This document shows positions 30,371 through 39,077 of a DNA stretch of 64,000 nt, one piece after another (positions within the stretch are counted from its first letter, which is position 1; every line of letters starts with the position of its first letter). Both the position numbers and the translations under genes were made by a program. The notes beneath the pieces are model-generated. The model saw nothing but the letters and a program-made list of their open reading frames with translations. It made no database searches and was not told where the DNA came from. Source of the stretch: Methylibium rhizosphaerae (GTDB taxonomy: Bacteria > Pseudomonadota > Gammaproteobacteria > Burkholderiales > Burkholderiaceae_C); NCBI RefSeq assembly GCF_006386545.1, contig NZ_SWAR01000028.1, positions 1 through 64,000 of the forward strand, read 5' to 3'.

Positions 30371-31969
30371 ATGGTTATGAAATACCGGGATCTTCGGGAG
30401 TTTTTGGCCGGTCTGGAAGCGCAGTCTGAGCTCTTGCGGGTCGCAAAGCCAGTGTCTACACGGCTCGAACTCACTGCTTTGGGGGACCATGCCCTCAAGT
30501 CGGGGGGGCCGGCGCTGTTGTTCAGCCAGCCGACAAACGGTCAGCAAAGTTACAAATTCCCGGTCCTGGCCAACCTGTTCGGAACGCCCAAGCGGGTCGC
30601 CATGGGGATGGGGGCGGCCGATGTGGGCGAGTTGCGCGACATCGGCAGGGTCCTGGCCAGCCTCAAGGAGCCGGAGCCGCCGCGCGGCCTCAAGGACGCC
30701 GGCAAGCTGCTGCAGATGGCCAAGGCGCTGTGGGACATGAAGCCGGCGCGCAGCCGGTCCGGACCGTGCCAGGAGGTGGTCGTGGAGGGCGCCGATGTGG
30801 ATCTGGGCCGCCTGCCGGTGCAGTTCTGCTGGCCGGGCGACGCCGGGCCCCTGATCACCTGGGGCCTGGTGGTGACCCGCGGCCCGCAGGGCGTGCCGCA
30901 GCCGCGCCGCAGGCAGAACCTGGGCATCTACCGGCAGCAGGTCATCGGCCGCAGGCAGGTCATCATGCGATGGCTGGCGCATCGGGGAGGGGCCCTCGAC
31001 TTCCGCGAGTTCGCGCTCGCCAATCCGGGCCAGCCGTTTCCGATCGCCGTGGTGCTGGGCGCCGACCCGGCGACCATGCTGGGGGCGGTCACTCCGGTGC
31101 CGGACAGCCTGTCCGAATACCAGTTCGCCGGCCTGCTGCGCGGCAGCCGCACCGAGCTGGTGGACAGCGGCGTCGGTGAAGGCGAGCACAAGCTGCAGGT
31201 GCCCGCCCTCGCTGAAATCGTGCTGGAAGGCCACATCCCGACTGCGCCCGCCGGCTACCGGGGCACCAGCGAGCAGGGCGTGCCCCTGCAGGAAAGGGGT
31301 GGCTACCTGTTTGCACTCGAAGGTCCGTTCGGCGACCACACCGGCTACTACAACGAGCAGGAGTGGTTCCCGGTGTTCCAGATCGACCGCATCACCCACC
31401 GGCAGGGGGCGATCTATCACACCACCTACACCGGCAAGCCGCCCGACGAACCGGCCGTGCTGGGCGTGGCGCTGAACGAGGTGTTCGTGCCCATCCTGCA
31501 GAAGCAGTTTCCCGAGATCGTCGACTTCTACCTGCCGCCCGAGGGGTGCAGCTATCGCATGGCGGTGATCAGCATGCGCAAGAGCTACCCGGGACACGCC
31601 AAGCGGCTGATGTTCGGGCTGTGGAGCTTCCTGCGGCAGTTCATGTACACCAAGTTCATCGTGGTGACCGACGATGACGTGGACATCCGCGACTGGAAGG
31701 ACGTGATCTGGGCGATCACCACCCGGGTGGACCCGGTGCGCGACACCACGCTGGCCGGCCAGACGCCGATCGACTACCTCGACTTCGCTTCGCCCGAGAG
31801 CGGGCTGGGCGGGAAGATGGGCCTGGATGCCACCAACAAGTGGCCCGGCGAGACGCAGCGCGAATGGGGCAAGGTGATCCGCATGGACGCCGAGGTGGAG
31901 GCCCGCATGGCCGAGCTGTATGCGGAAATCACACGCGGGCAATCGCTGTCAAGCAGCGGGGCTCAATGA
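30371..31969 (+). CDS. ubiD: UbiD-family decarboxylase (3-octaprenyl-4-hydroxybenzoate decarboxylase)
   Basis: 532 residues. The alignment with E. coli UbiD is obvious by eye: [84 protein letters not shown], and the C-terminal [18 protein letters not shown]. UbiD uses prenylated FMN made by UbiX to decarboxylate the ubiquinone precursor. A roughly 20-residue stretch ([20 protein letters not shown]) is extra relative to E. coli. ATG 30371 or 30377 could start it. It is monocistronic; ubiX is not in the window. Confidence 0.95.
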   Translation: MVMKYRDLREFLAGLEAQSELLRVAKPVSTRLELTALGDHALKSGGPALLFSQPTNGQQSYKFPVLANLFGTPKRVAMGMGAADVGELRDIGRVLASLKEPEPPRGLKDAGKLLQMAKALWDMKPARSRSGPCQEVVVEGADVDLGRLPVQFCWPGDAGPLITWGLVVTRGPQGVPQPRRRQNLGIYRQQVIGRRQVIMRWLAHRGGALDFREFALANPGQPFPIAVVLGADPATMLGAVTPVPDSLSEYQFAGLLRGSRTELVDSGVGEGEHKLQVPALAEIVLEGHIPTAPAGYRGTSEQGVPLQERGGYLFALEGPFGDHTGYYNEQEWFPVFQIDRITHRQGAIYHTTYTGKPPDEPAVLGVALNEVFVPILQKQFPEIVDFYLPPEGCSYRMAVISMRKSYPGHAKRLMFGLWSFLRQFMYTKFIVVTDDDVDIRDWKDVIWAITTRVDPVRDTTLAGQTPIDYLDFASPESGLGGKMGLDATNKWPGETQREWGKVIRMDAEVEARMAELYAEITRGQSLSSSGAQ

Positions 31970-32141
31970 CGGTTCCGGCCGTCATAGAACTGCCGGCGCG
32001 CGCCATGCTTGAAGTCCCCGGAGCCCTCTTCTAATGTAGGAAAGCCTGTCAGCAGGCATTCTCAAAGGCGCAGTCTCTGCGCGCCAGGAGCCCCGGACCC
32101 ATCTTCCTCTGGAGCCCCGGAACGGTGGCGTCAGCCACTCA

Positions 32142-32174
32142 CCCCTCCCGCCCAAGGCTGGGAGGGGTTTCAGT
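32142..32174. terminator. Rho-independent terminator between convergent ubiD and ydcF-like genes
   Basis: CCCCTCCC (32142-32149) pairs with GGGAGGGG (32160-32167), followed by TTTCAGTTTT on the plus strand. It lies about 170 bp after ubiD and 25 bp beyond the stop of the convergent gene at 32199. The T-rich tail serves the plus-strand direction. Confidence 0.7.
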
Positions 32175-32198
32175 TTTGGGGCTTGGTTTTCGTTGGCC

Positions 32199-32999
32199 TC
32201 AGGCGCGCACGAGCAGCCCGAGCAGTTCGTGCAGGACCAGCGACACCTGCTCATATCCCCGGCTCGAAGGCAGCCAGTCCAGCACCGGGCGGCTGGTGGG
32301 CACGAAAGAGCCCATCGGCGCCGGCGTGATGCGGAAGGCCCCGGCCGCGGCCTCCTCGAACACCTTGCGCGCGCGCGGCATGTGGTACGCGTGGGTCACC
32401 AGCACGATCTCCTTGACGCCGCTGCCGCGCAGCAGGGCCACTGTGCGGATTGCGTTTTCGCGGGTGTCGCGGGAGTCCGGTTCCATCCAGCGCAGCGGGC
32501 GGTTGTACTCCTGCTGGGCGATGCGTCCGGCCGCTTCGGCTTCCGAACGGCCGGACGTTTCGATGTGGGCCCATCCCAGGCCGCCGCTGAAGCCGACCGG
32601 CAGCCCGGTCTCGCGCCCCAGCCACAGGCCGTAGCGCAGCCGCACGAGCGACACGGAACTGAGGTCCGAAACGCCGTACTCGGGCGCCCGGGGGATCAGC
32701 CCGCCGCCGAGAACGATGATGGCCGTCGTGGGCGCCCGGTTCCTGCCCTCGGCCTTCAGGCGGGTCAGGTCGTCGCTGTAGAGCGCCGCCGGCGGCTTGA
32801 GTACGAAGTTCTGCAGCCAGCGCCCGGAGCCCTGGCAGGCACTCAGCCACAGCAATGCAGCACTCAGGAAGACCAGGAAGTAGCCCAGGCCCCGTCGTGG
32901 AAGGACCAGCCTCACACCCACCAGCATGAGGAGCAGCAGCGGCACCGGCGGAAGCACCAGCGCCGTGAGGATGGGCTTCCACGATTCAAGGCCTAGCAT
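32199..32999 (-). CDS. YdcF/DUF218 family membrane protein
   Basis: 266 residues. Two N-terminal membrane helices (about 10-30 and 38-58), then the DUF218 domain with IIVLGGGLIPRAPEYG, the acidic SRDTRENA segment and LVTHAYHMPRARKVFE. ElyC, SanA and YdcF of E. coli share this fold; ElyC/SanA affect envelope integrity and peptidoglycan precursor metabolism. The enzymatic activity is unknown. It stands alone, with convergent ubiD downstream and the divergent oligopeptidase upstream. Confidence 0.87.
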   Translation of the reverse strand: MLGLESWKPILTALVLPPVPLLLLMLVGVRLVLPRRGLGYFLVFLSAALLWLSACQGSGRWLQNFVLKPPAALYSDDLTRLKAEGRNRAPTTAIIVLGGGLIPRAPEYGVSDLSSVSLVRLRYGLWLGRETGLPVGFSGGLGWAHIETSGRSEAEAAGRIAQQEYNRPLRWMEPDSRDTRENAIRTVALLRGSGVKEIVLVTHAYHMPRARKVFEEAAAGAFRITPAPMGSFVPTSRPVLDWLPSSRGYEQVSLVLHELLGLLVRA

Positions 33000-33091
33000 T
33001 CGCTCTCCCTAGTTTGGTATGGGTCTGAAAAGCGCGCCGATTGTGCCGGAAGGGCATCATTCGCACTCCTCATTCCAATCAGGGAACCCCA

Positions 33092-35314
33092 ATGATCTGG
33101 ATGTTTTCTGCCCGGCGGCTGATCGTCGCCGTCTGCACTGGCTGGCTGCCGCTGATCGCGGCACAGGCCGCCGAAGCTCCTGCCGTGGCGCCGCCGCGGC
33201 CGGTGGTCGACAAGTTCTTCGGCACGTCCGTCGCCGATCCGTACCGCTACTTCGAGAACGCCAAGTCGCCGGAAGTGGCGGCCTGGATGAAGGCGCAGAG
33301 CGACACGGCCCACTCGACCCTGGCCCACATCGCCGGGCGCGACGCCATGCTGGCCACGCTCGAAAAGCTGGAGAACGCGAGTCCGGCGCGCGTCGTCTAC
33401 CCGGTGCGTACGACGGGAGGCCGGATGTTCTACGAACGCCGGGGCGCTGACGACAACCAGTTCAAGCTCTACATGCGAGAAGGCGTCGATGGCGCCGAAA
33501 CGCTGCTGGTCGACCCCGAGGCGCTGTCCGGGCGCACCGGCAAGCCGCATGCGATCAACTACTTCATGCCCTCGCGCGACGGCCGCTACGTGGCCTACGG
33601 CATTTCGTCGGGAGGCTCGGAAGCGGCGTCACTGGTCGTGCTCGACGTGAAGACGAAGAGAACCGTGGGCCGGCCTGTCACCCGTGCCGACTTCGGCTGG
33701 CCGGAATGGTCGGCCGACGGCCGGCTGCTCACCTTCACCCGCTTGAAGGCGCTGCGCAAGGGCGAGCCGGAGGTCAACAAGTACAAGCGTGCCGAAACCT
33801 ACGTGATCGACGTGGCGCGCGGCGGCGCGCTGCGGCCCCAGCCGGTGTTCGGGTTCCGGGCCCAGGGTGCGAAGCTGGCCGACGACGAAAGCCCGGCGCT
33901 GGACCTCACTGCAGATGGCCGCTGGGCCATCGGGCGCGTCTTCAACGGCGTGCAGCGGGAACTGCGGGTGTACGCAGCGCCGCAGGCCGATGCGCTGGCC
34001 GGGCGGGCGCGCTGGCGCGAGGTGGTGAGGACCGCCGATGCGGTGACCGGCATTGCCTACCACGGCGGGACGCTGTACGCGATGTCCCACCTGGAGGCGC
34101 CCCGGTTCAAGGTGCAGGCGCGCCCGCTCGACGGCACAAGCGACGCTGCCGCGTGGAAGCTGCTGCTGCCGGCGGGCGAGCGCGTCGTCACCGGCATCGC
34201 GGCAGCGTCGGATGCGCTGTACATCGAAGCGCGCGACGGCAATGTCAAGCGCCTGTTCAAGCGCGGCCATGCAGAGGGCGCCCCGGTGCAGGAAGTGGTG
34301 CTGCCGCTGCAGGGTTCGTTCAGCCTGAACGGCGACGAATCCAACTACTCGGCCGCAAACGGGCAGCTGCCCGGCCTGCTGATCGACCTGCAGAGCTGGA
34401 CGCGGGCGCGACAGCTGTACGAAGTGACCGCCGACGGCAAGGTTGCCAACACCGGCCTGCAGCCCCAGGGGCCCGAAGACGCGCCCACCGACGTGGAAGC
34501 CGCCGAGGTGCTGGTCAAGAGCCACGACGGCGTGATGGTGCCGATGTCCGTCGTGTATCGCAAAGGCACGCGGCTCGACGGCAGCAACCCGACCATCCTG
34601 TACGGCTACGCTTCCTACGGCATCACCGAAGAGCCGTTCTTCAGCACCTCGGTCCTCGCCTGGTTGCGCGCCGGCGGCGTGTACGCCTTTGCCAACCCGC
34701 GCGGCAGCGGCGTCTACGGGCAGGAATGGCACAAGGCCGGGAAGCAGGCCACCAAGCCCAACACCTGGAAGGACTTCATCGCCTGCGCCGAATACCTCAT
34801 CGGGCAGGGCTACACCTCGAGCCGGCGCCTGGGCATCTACGGCGGCAGCGCCGGCGGCATCCTGGTGGGGCGCGCCATGACGGAGCGGCCCGACCTGTTT
34901 GCCGCCGTGGTGCCCGCGGTCGGCGCGCTCGATGCGGTGCGCTTCGAGATCGGCCCGAACGGGCCGCCCAACATTCCGGAGTTCGGCACGGTCAAGACCG
35001 AGCAAGGCTTCCAGGCGCTGCTCGAGATGAGCACCTACCACCAGATCCGCGACGGCGAGAAGTACCCGGCGGTCATGTTCACCCACGGCGTGAACGACCC
35101 GCGTGTGGAGGTGTGGCACAGCACGAAGACGGCGGCGCGGCTTCTGGCGGCCAGCACCAGCGGCAAGCCGGTGCTGCTGCGCCTGGACTACCAGGCCGGC
35201 CACGGCATCGGCAACACCAAGCAGCAGCGCCTGGCCGAGCGGGCCGACGTGTACGCGTTCTTCCTGTGGCAGATGGGCGCGCCGGGTTACGAGCTGAAAG
35301 GCCTGGGAGGCTGA
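33092..35314 (+). CDS. Secreted prolyl oligopeptidase (S9A family)
   Basis: 740 residues with a signal peptide (cleavage near AQAAEA, about residue 27); AGGGA lies eight bases before ATG 33092. The N-terminal segment VVDKFFGTSVADPYRYFENA and the beta-propeller are those of the prolyl oligopeptidase family. The C-terminal alpha/beta hydrolase has the nucleophile in YGGSAGGILVG, Asp in THGVNDPRVEVWHS and His in QAGHGIGNTK. It should cleave short proline-containing peptides in the periplasm. A cupin gene follows after one base. Confidence 0.93.
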   Translation: MIWMFSARRLIVAVCTGWLPLIAAQAAEAPAVAPPRPVVDKFFGTSVADPYRYFENAKSPEVAAWMKAQSDTAHSTLAHIAGRDAMLATLEKLENASPARVVYPVRTTGGRMFYERRGADDNQFKLYMREGVDGAETLLVDPEALSGRTGKPHAINYFMPSRDGRYVAYGISSGGSEAASLVVLDVKTKRTVGRPVTRADFGWPEWSADGRLLTFTRLKALRKGEPEVNKYKRAETYVIDVARGGALRPQPVFGFRAQGAKLADDESPALDLTADGRWAIGRVFNGVQRELRVYAAPQADALAGRARWREVVRTADAVTGIAYHGGTLYAMSHLEAPRFKVQARPLDGTSDAAAWKLLLPAGERVVTGIAAASDALYIEARDGNVKRLFKRGHAEGAPVQEVVLPLQGSFSLNGDESNYSAANGQLPGLLIDLQSWTRARQLYEVTADGKVANTGLQPQGPEDAPTDVEAAEVLVKSHDGVMVPMSVVYRKGTRLDGSNPTILYGYASYGITEEPFFSTSVLAWLRAGGVYAFANPRGSGVYGQEWHKAGKQATKPNTWKDFIACAEYLIGQGYTSSRRLGIYGGSAGGILVGRAMTERPDLFAAVVPAVGALDAVRFEIGPNGPPNIPEFGTVKTEQGFQALLEMSTYHQIRDGEKYPAVMFTHGVNDPRVEVWHSTKTAARLLAASTSGKPVLLRLDYQAGHGIGNTKQQRLAERADVYAFFLWQMGAPGYELKGLGG

Positions 35315-35315
35315 C

Positions 35316-35825
35316 ATGGCCGCATCGCAGGCAGAAGCGCTGCGCATGCAGCTGATCCGCAATTTCGACCGGGTCGACAAGCAGCTGGAGCGCCGCGACC
35401 CGCTGTATGAAACGCTGTGCGCGAGGCTGGCGGTGGGCACGGCGGCCACCAAGCTGGGCGCCAGCATCGACATCCTGCCGCCGGGCAAGCGCGGCTGCCC
35501 CTACCACTACCACCACGCGCAGGAGGAATTGTTCGTGGTGCTCGAAGGGCAGGGCACGCTGCGCGTGGCCGGCGAGATGCTTGCGATCGCCGCCGGCGAC
35601 GTGGTGTTCATCCCGCCGGGCCCCCAGTACCCGCACCAGATCATCAACACGTCCGGAGCGCCGATGAAGTACCTGTCGATCAGCACGCGCGAAACCCCGG
35701 AGATCTGCGTGTACCCAGACTCGGGCAAGTACTCGGCGTGGAGCGGCGGCGCGGGTGCCGAAGGCCGCTTCGACAGCATCCAGCGCCTGGGCCCCGGGCT
35801 CGACTACTGGGAGGGTGAACCTTGA
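35316..35825 (+). CDS. Cupin-domain protein
   Basis: 169 residues with one cupin barrel. The metal-site motif 1 is GCPYHYHHAQEELFVVLEGQG (two His, Glu) and motif 2 GDVVFIPPGPQYPHQIINTSG (His). The architecture is that of small single-domain cupins of unknown substrate. Its start follows the oligopeptidase stop by one base (tgacATG), so the two are co-transcribed. The substrate is not identifiable. Confidence 0.85.
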   Translation: MAASQAEALRMQLIRNFDRVDKQLERRDPLYETLCARLAVGTAATKLGASIDILPPGKRGCPYHYHHAQEELFVVLEGQGTLRVAGEMLAIAAGDVVFIPPGPQYPHQIINTSGAPMKYLSISTRETPEICVYPDSGKYSAWSGGAGAEGRFDSIQRLGPGLDYWEGEP

Positions 35826-35864
35826 CGGCCGCGGTATCGTCGGGCTTTCGACCGGAGACCTGCC

Positions 35865-36401
35865 ATGTCTGAAACCATCACCCTGGGCGGCGGCTGCTTC
35901 TGGTGCCTCGAAGCCGTGTTCCTCGACGTGGAGGGCGTGCTGTCCGTCGAGTCGGGCTACAGCAACGGCGCGGTGCACAACCCGACCTATGAACAGGTGT
36001 GCACCGGCGACACCGGCCATGCCGAGGTGGTGAAGGTCGAGTTCGATCCGGAGCGCATTTCCCTGCGCGAGATCCTCGAGATCTTTTTCGTGATCCACGA
36101 CCCGACCACCCTCAACCGCCAGGGCAACGACGTCGGCACCCAGTACCGCTCCGGCATCTACACCCATACCGACGACCAGGCACGCGTCGCGCGCGAGGTG
36201 ATCGCCGAGCTCGAAGGTTCGCGCATCCACCGCAGCCCGGTGGTCACCGAGGTGGCGCCGGTCGCCAACTACTGGCGCGCCGAGGACTACCACCAGCGGT
36301 ATTTCGAGAACCACCCCAACCAGGGCTACTGCGCCTTCGTGGTGGCCCCCAAGCTCGAGAAATTCCGCAAGACCTTCGCGGCGCGGCGTCGCCGGGCCTG
36401 A
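35865..36401 (+). CDS. msrA: Peptide methionine (S)-S-oxide reductase MsrA
   Basis: 178 residues. The active-site motif GGCFWCLEAVF is at the N-terminus, followed by GYSNGAVHNPTYEQVCTGDTGHAE and the conserved NRQGNDVGTQYRSGIY. MsrA reduces methionine-S-sulfoxide in proteins using thioredoxin. Cys in GGCFWC is the nucleophile; no MsrB domain is attached and resolving cysteines are not obvious at the C-terminus. It is 39 bp after the cupin gene on the same strand. Confidence 0.96.
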   Translation: MSETITLGGGCFWCLEAVFLDVEGVLSVESGYSNGAVHNPTYEQVCTGDTGHAEVVKVEFDPERISLREILEIFFVIHDPTTLNRQGNDVGTQYRSGIYTHTDDQARVAREVIAELEGSRIHRSPVVTEVAPVANYWRAEDYHQRYFENHPNQGYCAFVVAPKLEKFRKTFAARRRRA

Positions 36402-36438
36402 GGCTCTACACTCGCGCCTCGCCTCCACTGTTGTCCGC

Positions 36439-36810
36439 ATGACGTCGACGCGCCGCACCGCCTTGCACCGCCGCGCCTGGGTTTCCTCCCTGGCGCTGCT
36501 GGCGCTCGTGCTGGCGCAAACGCTGGCGCTTGTGCACGGGGTGGTGCACCTGCCTTCGCACCCGGAGCTGTCGTCGCAGGAGGCCGCCGCTTCAGCCTCG
36601 GCCGACCACCTGCTGGGGCATGCGCAAGGCGACCAGCAAGGTCTGAGCTGCCAGCTGTTCGACCAGATCGCGCAGGCGGGCGGCCTGCCGGTCGATGCAC
36701 CGGCGTTCGTGCCACCGGCCTGCGCCGCCGTGCTCACGGCGCAGGCCGAGCCCGAAGCAGCGTCACAACCGCTCCTCGCCTTCCACGCCCGCGGGCCTCC
36801 GCAGGCCTGA
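36439..36810 (+). CDS. Small His-rich membrane-anchored protein next to a TonB receptor
   Basis: 123 residues. A hydrophobic signal-anchor at residues 14-33 (VSSLALLALVLAQTLALVHG) is followed by histidine-bearing sequence (HGVVHLPSHPEL...DHLLGHAQGDQQGLSCQLFDQ) and a second Cys near the end. It resembles DUF2946-type small proteins found beside metal-related TonB receptors, but I cannot assign a family firmly. It precedes the ZnuD-like receptor by 112 bp on the same strand. A periplasmic metal-binding accessory role is an inference. Confidence 0.65.
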   Translation: MTSTRRTALHRRAWVSSLALLALVLAQTLALVHGVVHLPSHPELSSQEAAASASADHLLGHAQGDQQGLSCQLFDQIAQAGGLPVDAPAFVPPACAAVLTAQAEPEAASQPLLAFHARGPPQA

Positions 36811-36811
36811 C

Positions 36812-36834
36812 GCCCCTTACGCCCCTTACGCACG
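36812..36834. repeat. Short direct repeat in the leader of the TonB receptor gene
   Basis: The heptamer CCCCTTA occurs twice within GACGCCCCTTACGCCCCTTA with a 9-bp period, in the 112-bp gap before the TonB receptor gene. No Zur-like AT-rich palindrome is seen in this gap. Confidence 0.35.
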
Positions 36835-36922
36835 TTGCCGACCGGTCGCCGCCTGGCTGACCGGTGCCGGCCATTTCGCATCGACGACTTTTCGCTGCGG
36901 CCGACGGCCGCAGCCTGCACTC

Positions 36923-38974
36923 ATGAAACGCTTTTCCTCCTCCCCGCGCCGCAGCCGCGTTGCCGCGGCAGTTTCCCTGTCGCTTGCCAGCCTTGCCGTG
37001 TCTGCCCAGACCCAGGCACCGACGGCGCTCGATCCGGTCGTCGTGACCGGCAACCCGCTGCGCAGCGAGACGCTGACCACGCCTTCTTCGACGCTGGCCG
37101 GCGACGCGCTGGTCCTGCGGCGCGGCAGCAGCCTGGGCGACACGCTGAACGGCCTGCCCGGCGTGTCGTCCAGCTACTTCGGCCCCAACGCCAACCGCCC
37201 GGTCATCCGGGGGCAGGACGGCGACCGGGTCCGCATGCTGAGCAACGCCGGCGCCTCGCTCGACGCCTCGGCCCTCAGCTTCGACCATGCGGTGCCGATC
37301 GACCCGCTGGTCGTCGAGCGCGTCGAGGTGCTGCGCGGCCCGGCTGCGCTGCTCTATGGCGGCAGCGCCGTGGGCGGCGTGGTCAATGCCATCGACAACC
37401 GCATCCCGCGTGACAAGGAAGACATGGTCAACGGCGCGGCCGAACTGCGGCTGGGCGGCGCCGCGAACGAGCGTGGCGCGAGCGCCTTGGTCGAAGGCGG
37501 CGGCAGCGGCTTTGCCTGGCATGCCGATGCCTTCGGCCGCGACACCGACGACCTGCACGTGCCCTCGTTCGACCGGCCGGTCGACGGCGGCGGCACCGAG
37601 CGCCGCAACCGCATCGTCAACTCGGCCAGCCGCGCCAAGGGCGGGGCGGTGGGCGGCTCCATGGTGTGGGACCACGGCTACCTGGGTGCATCGGTGGACA
37701 CCTACCGCAACGACTACGGGGTCGTGGCCGAAGAGGACGTCACCATCCGCATGAAGCGCGACAAGCTGGCGCTGGCGGGCGAGGTGCGCGACCTGGGCGG
37801 GCCGTTCAAGCTGGTGCGCGGGCAGCTGCAGCACACCGACTACCGGCATGCCGAAGTCGAGGGCACCGGCGAGGTGGGCACCACCTTCAAGAACAAGGGC
37901 ACCGACGGCCGGCTCGAAGCCGAGCATGTGTCCCTGGCCATGGCCGGCGGCACGCTGCGCGGCGTGCTCGGCGCGCAGGGCGAAAGCATGCGTTTCTCGG
38001 CGCTCGGCGAAGAGGCTTTCGTGCCGGGCACCCGCACCGAGCAGGGGGCGCTGTTCGCATTCGAGGAGCTGTCGTTCGAGCGGCTGTCGCTGACCGCCGG
38101 CGCACGCGTCGAGCACACGAGCGTGGCCTCCGACGGTGACGCGCCCGATGCGGCCGAGCCGCGTTTCGGCGCTCCGCAGACGCGCCGCTTCACGGCGGGC
38201 AGCCTGGCGCTGGGCGCGGCCTGGAAGCTGTCGCCGCAGTGGCAGCTGCTGGGCAACGTGGCGCGCACCGAGCTCGCGCCCACCTACTACGAGCTGTTCG
38301 CCAACGGCGTGCATGTGGCGACCGCGGCCTATGAGCGCGGCGACACCGCGCTGGACAAGGAACGCAGCACCAACGTGGACGTCGCGCTGCAATGGAAGGA
38401 GGGCGCGCACCAGGCCAAGGTCGGCGCCTGGACCAGCCGCTTTGCCAACTACATCGCGCTGCTGCGTACCGGCGAGCCCGATTTCGTCAACGACGAAGGC
38501 GAGGCCTTCCCGGTGTACGGCTTCGCCGGCGTGCCTGCGCGCCTGTACGGCCTGGAGGCCGAAGGCCGCTGGCGTGTGCTCGATGGCGCCCGGCAGGTCG
38601 ACCTGGACGGCCGGTTCGACCTGGTGCGCGCCGAGAACCGGGAGACCGGCGAGCCGCTGCCGCGCATCGCGCCCGCGCGCCTGACGCTGGGCGCGACCTA
38701 CACGCAAGCCGGCTGGTCCGCCCGGGCCGAGGTGCAGCGGGTGGCCCGCCAGACGCGCGTGCCGGCCGACGACGTGCCCACCGACGGCTACACGCTGGTC
38801 AACCTGTCGGCCAGCTACCGCCTGCGGCTGGCGGCCACCGATGCATTGCTGTTCGCGCGGCTCGACAACGCCGGCAACACGCTGGCCTACAACGCCGGCA
38901 CCATCGGCACGGTGAGGCCGCTGGCGCCGCTGCCGGGCCGGCGGCTCATGGCAGGCTTGCGTGTGGCTTTCTAG
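36923..38974 (+). CDS. TonB-dependent outer membrane receptor, ZnuD-like
   Basis: 683 residues with a signal peptide ending near VSAQTQA (about residue 29). The TonB box region LDPVVVTGN is followed by a plug domain with the signature RPVIRGQDGDRVRMLSNAGA and VERVEVLRGPAALLYGGSAVGGV, then the beta-barrel ending in a C-terminal Phe (RLMAGLRVAF). The plug motif and LSFDHAVPIDPL place it in the ZnuD/zinc-receptor group rather than siderophore receptors; zinc is the likely substrate, heme being a possible alternative. The preceding gene encodes a small His-rich protein. An upstream in-frame extension has no signal peptide. Confidence 0.88.
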   Translation: MKRFSSSPRRSRVAAAVSLSLASLAVSAQTQAPTALDPVVVTGNPLRSETLTTPSSTLAGDALVLRRGSSLGDTLNGLPGVSSSYFGPNANRPVIRGQDGDRVRMLSNAGASLDASALSFDHAVPIDPLVVERVEVLRGPAALLYGGSAVGGVVNAIDNRIPRDKEDMVNGAAELRLGGAANERGASALVEGGGSGFAWHADAFGRDTDDLHVPSFDRPVDGGGTERRNRIVNSASRAKGGAVGGSMVWDHGYLGASVDTYRNDYGVVAEEDVTIRMKRDKLALAGEVRDLGGPFKLVRGQLQHTDYRHAEVEGTGEVGTTFKNKGTDGRLEAEHVSLAMAGGTLRGVLGAQGESMRFSALGEEAFVPGTRTEQGALFAFEELSFERLSLTAGARVEHTSVASDGDAPDAAEPRFGAPQTRRFTAGSLALGAAWKLSPQWQLLGNVARTELAPTYYELFANGVHVATAAYERGDTALDKERSTNVDVALQWKEGAHQAKVGAWTSRFANYIALLRTGEPDFVNDEGEAFPVYGFAGVPARLYGLEAEGRWRVLDGARQVDLDGRFDLVRAENRETGEPLPRIAPARLTLGATYTQAGWSARAEVQRVARQTRVPADDVPTDGYTLVNLSASYRLRLAATDALLFARLDNAGNTLAYNAGTIGTVRPLAPLPGRRLMAGLRVAF

Positions 38975-39077
38975 GCAAGCCGGCGTTGCGCCAGGCCGTC
39001 AGTGCTAGCGCGGGGTACCTTTTGCGCGGGGCCGGTCGTTACACTGGCCGCCACCCCGTGCAGTAAGCCTTTGCCGC

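Noticed and set aside
32142-32174. Possible member of the CCCTCTCCC repeat family
   Set aside because: The core differs (CCCCTCCC with a 10-nt loop) and it has a T-rich tail, so a terminator explains it better.
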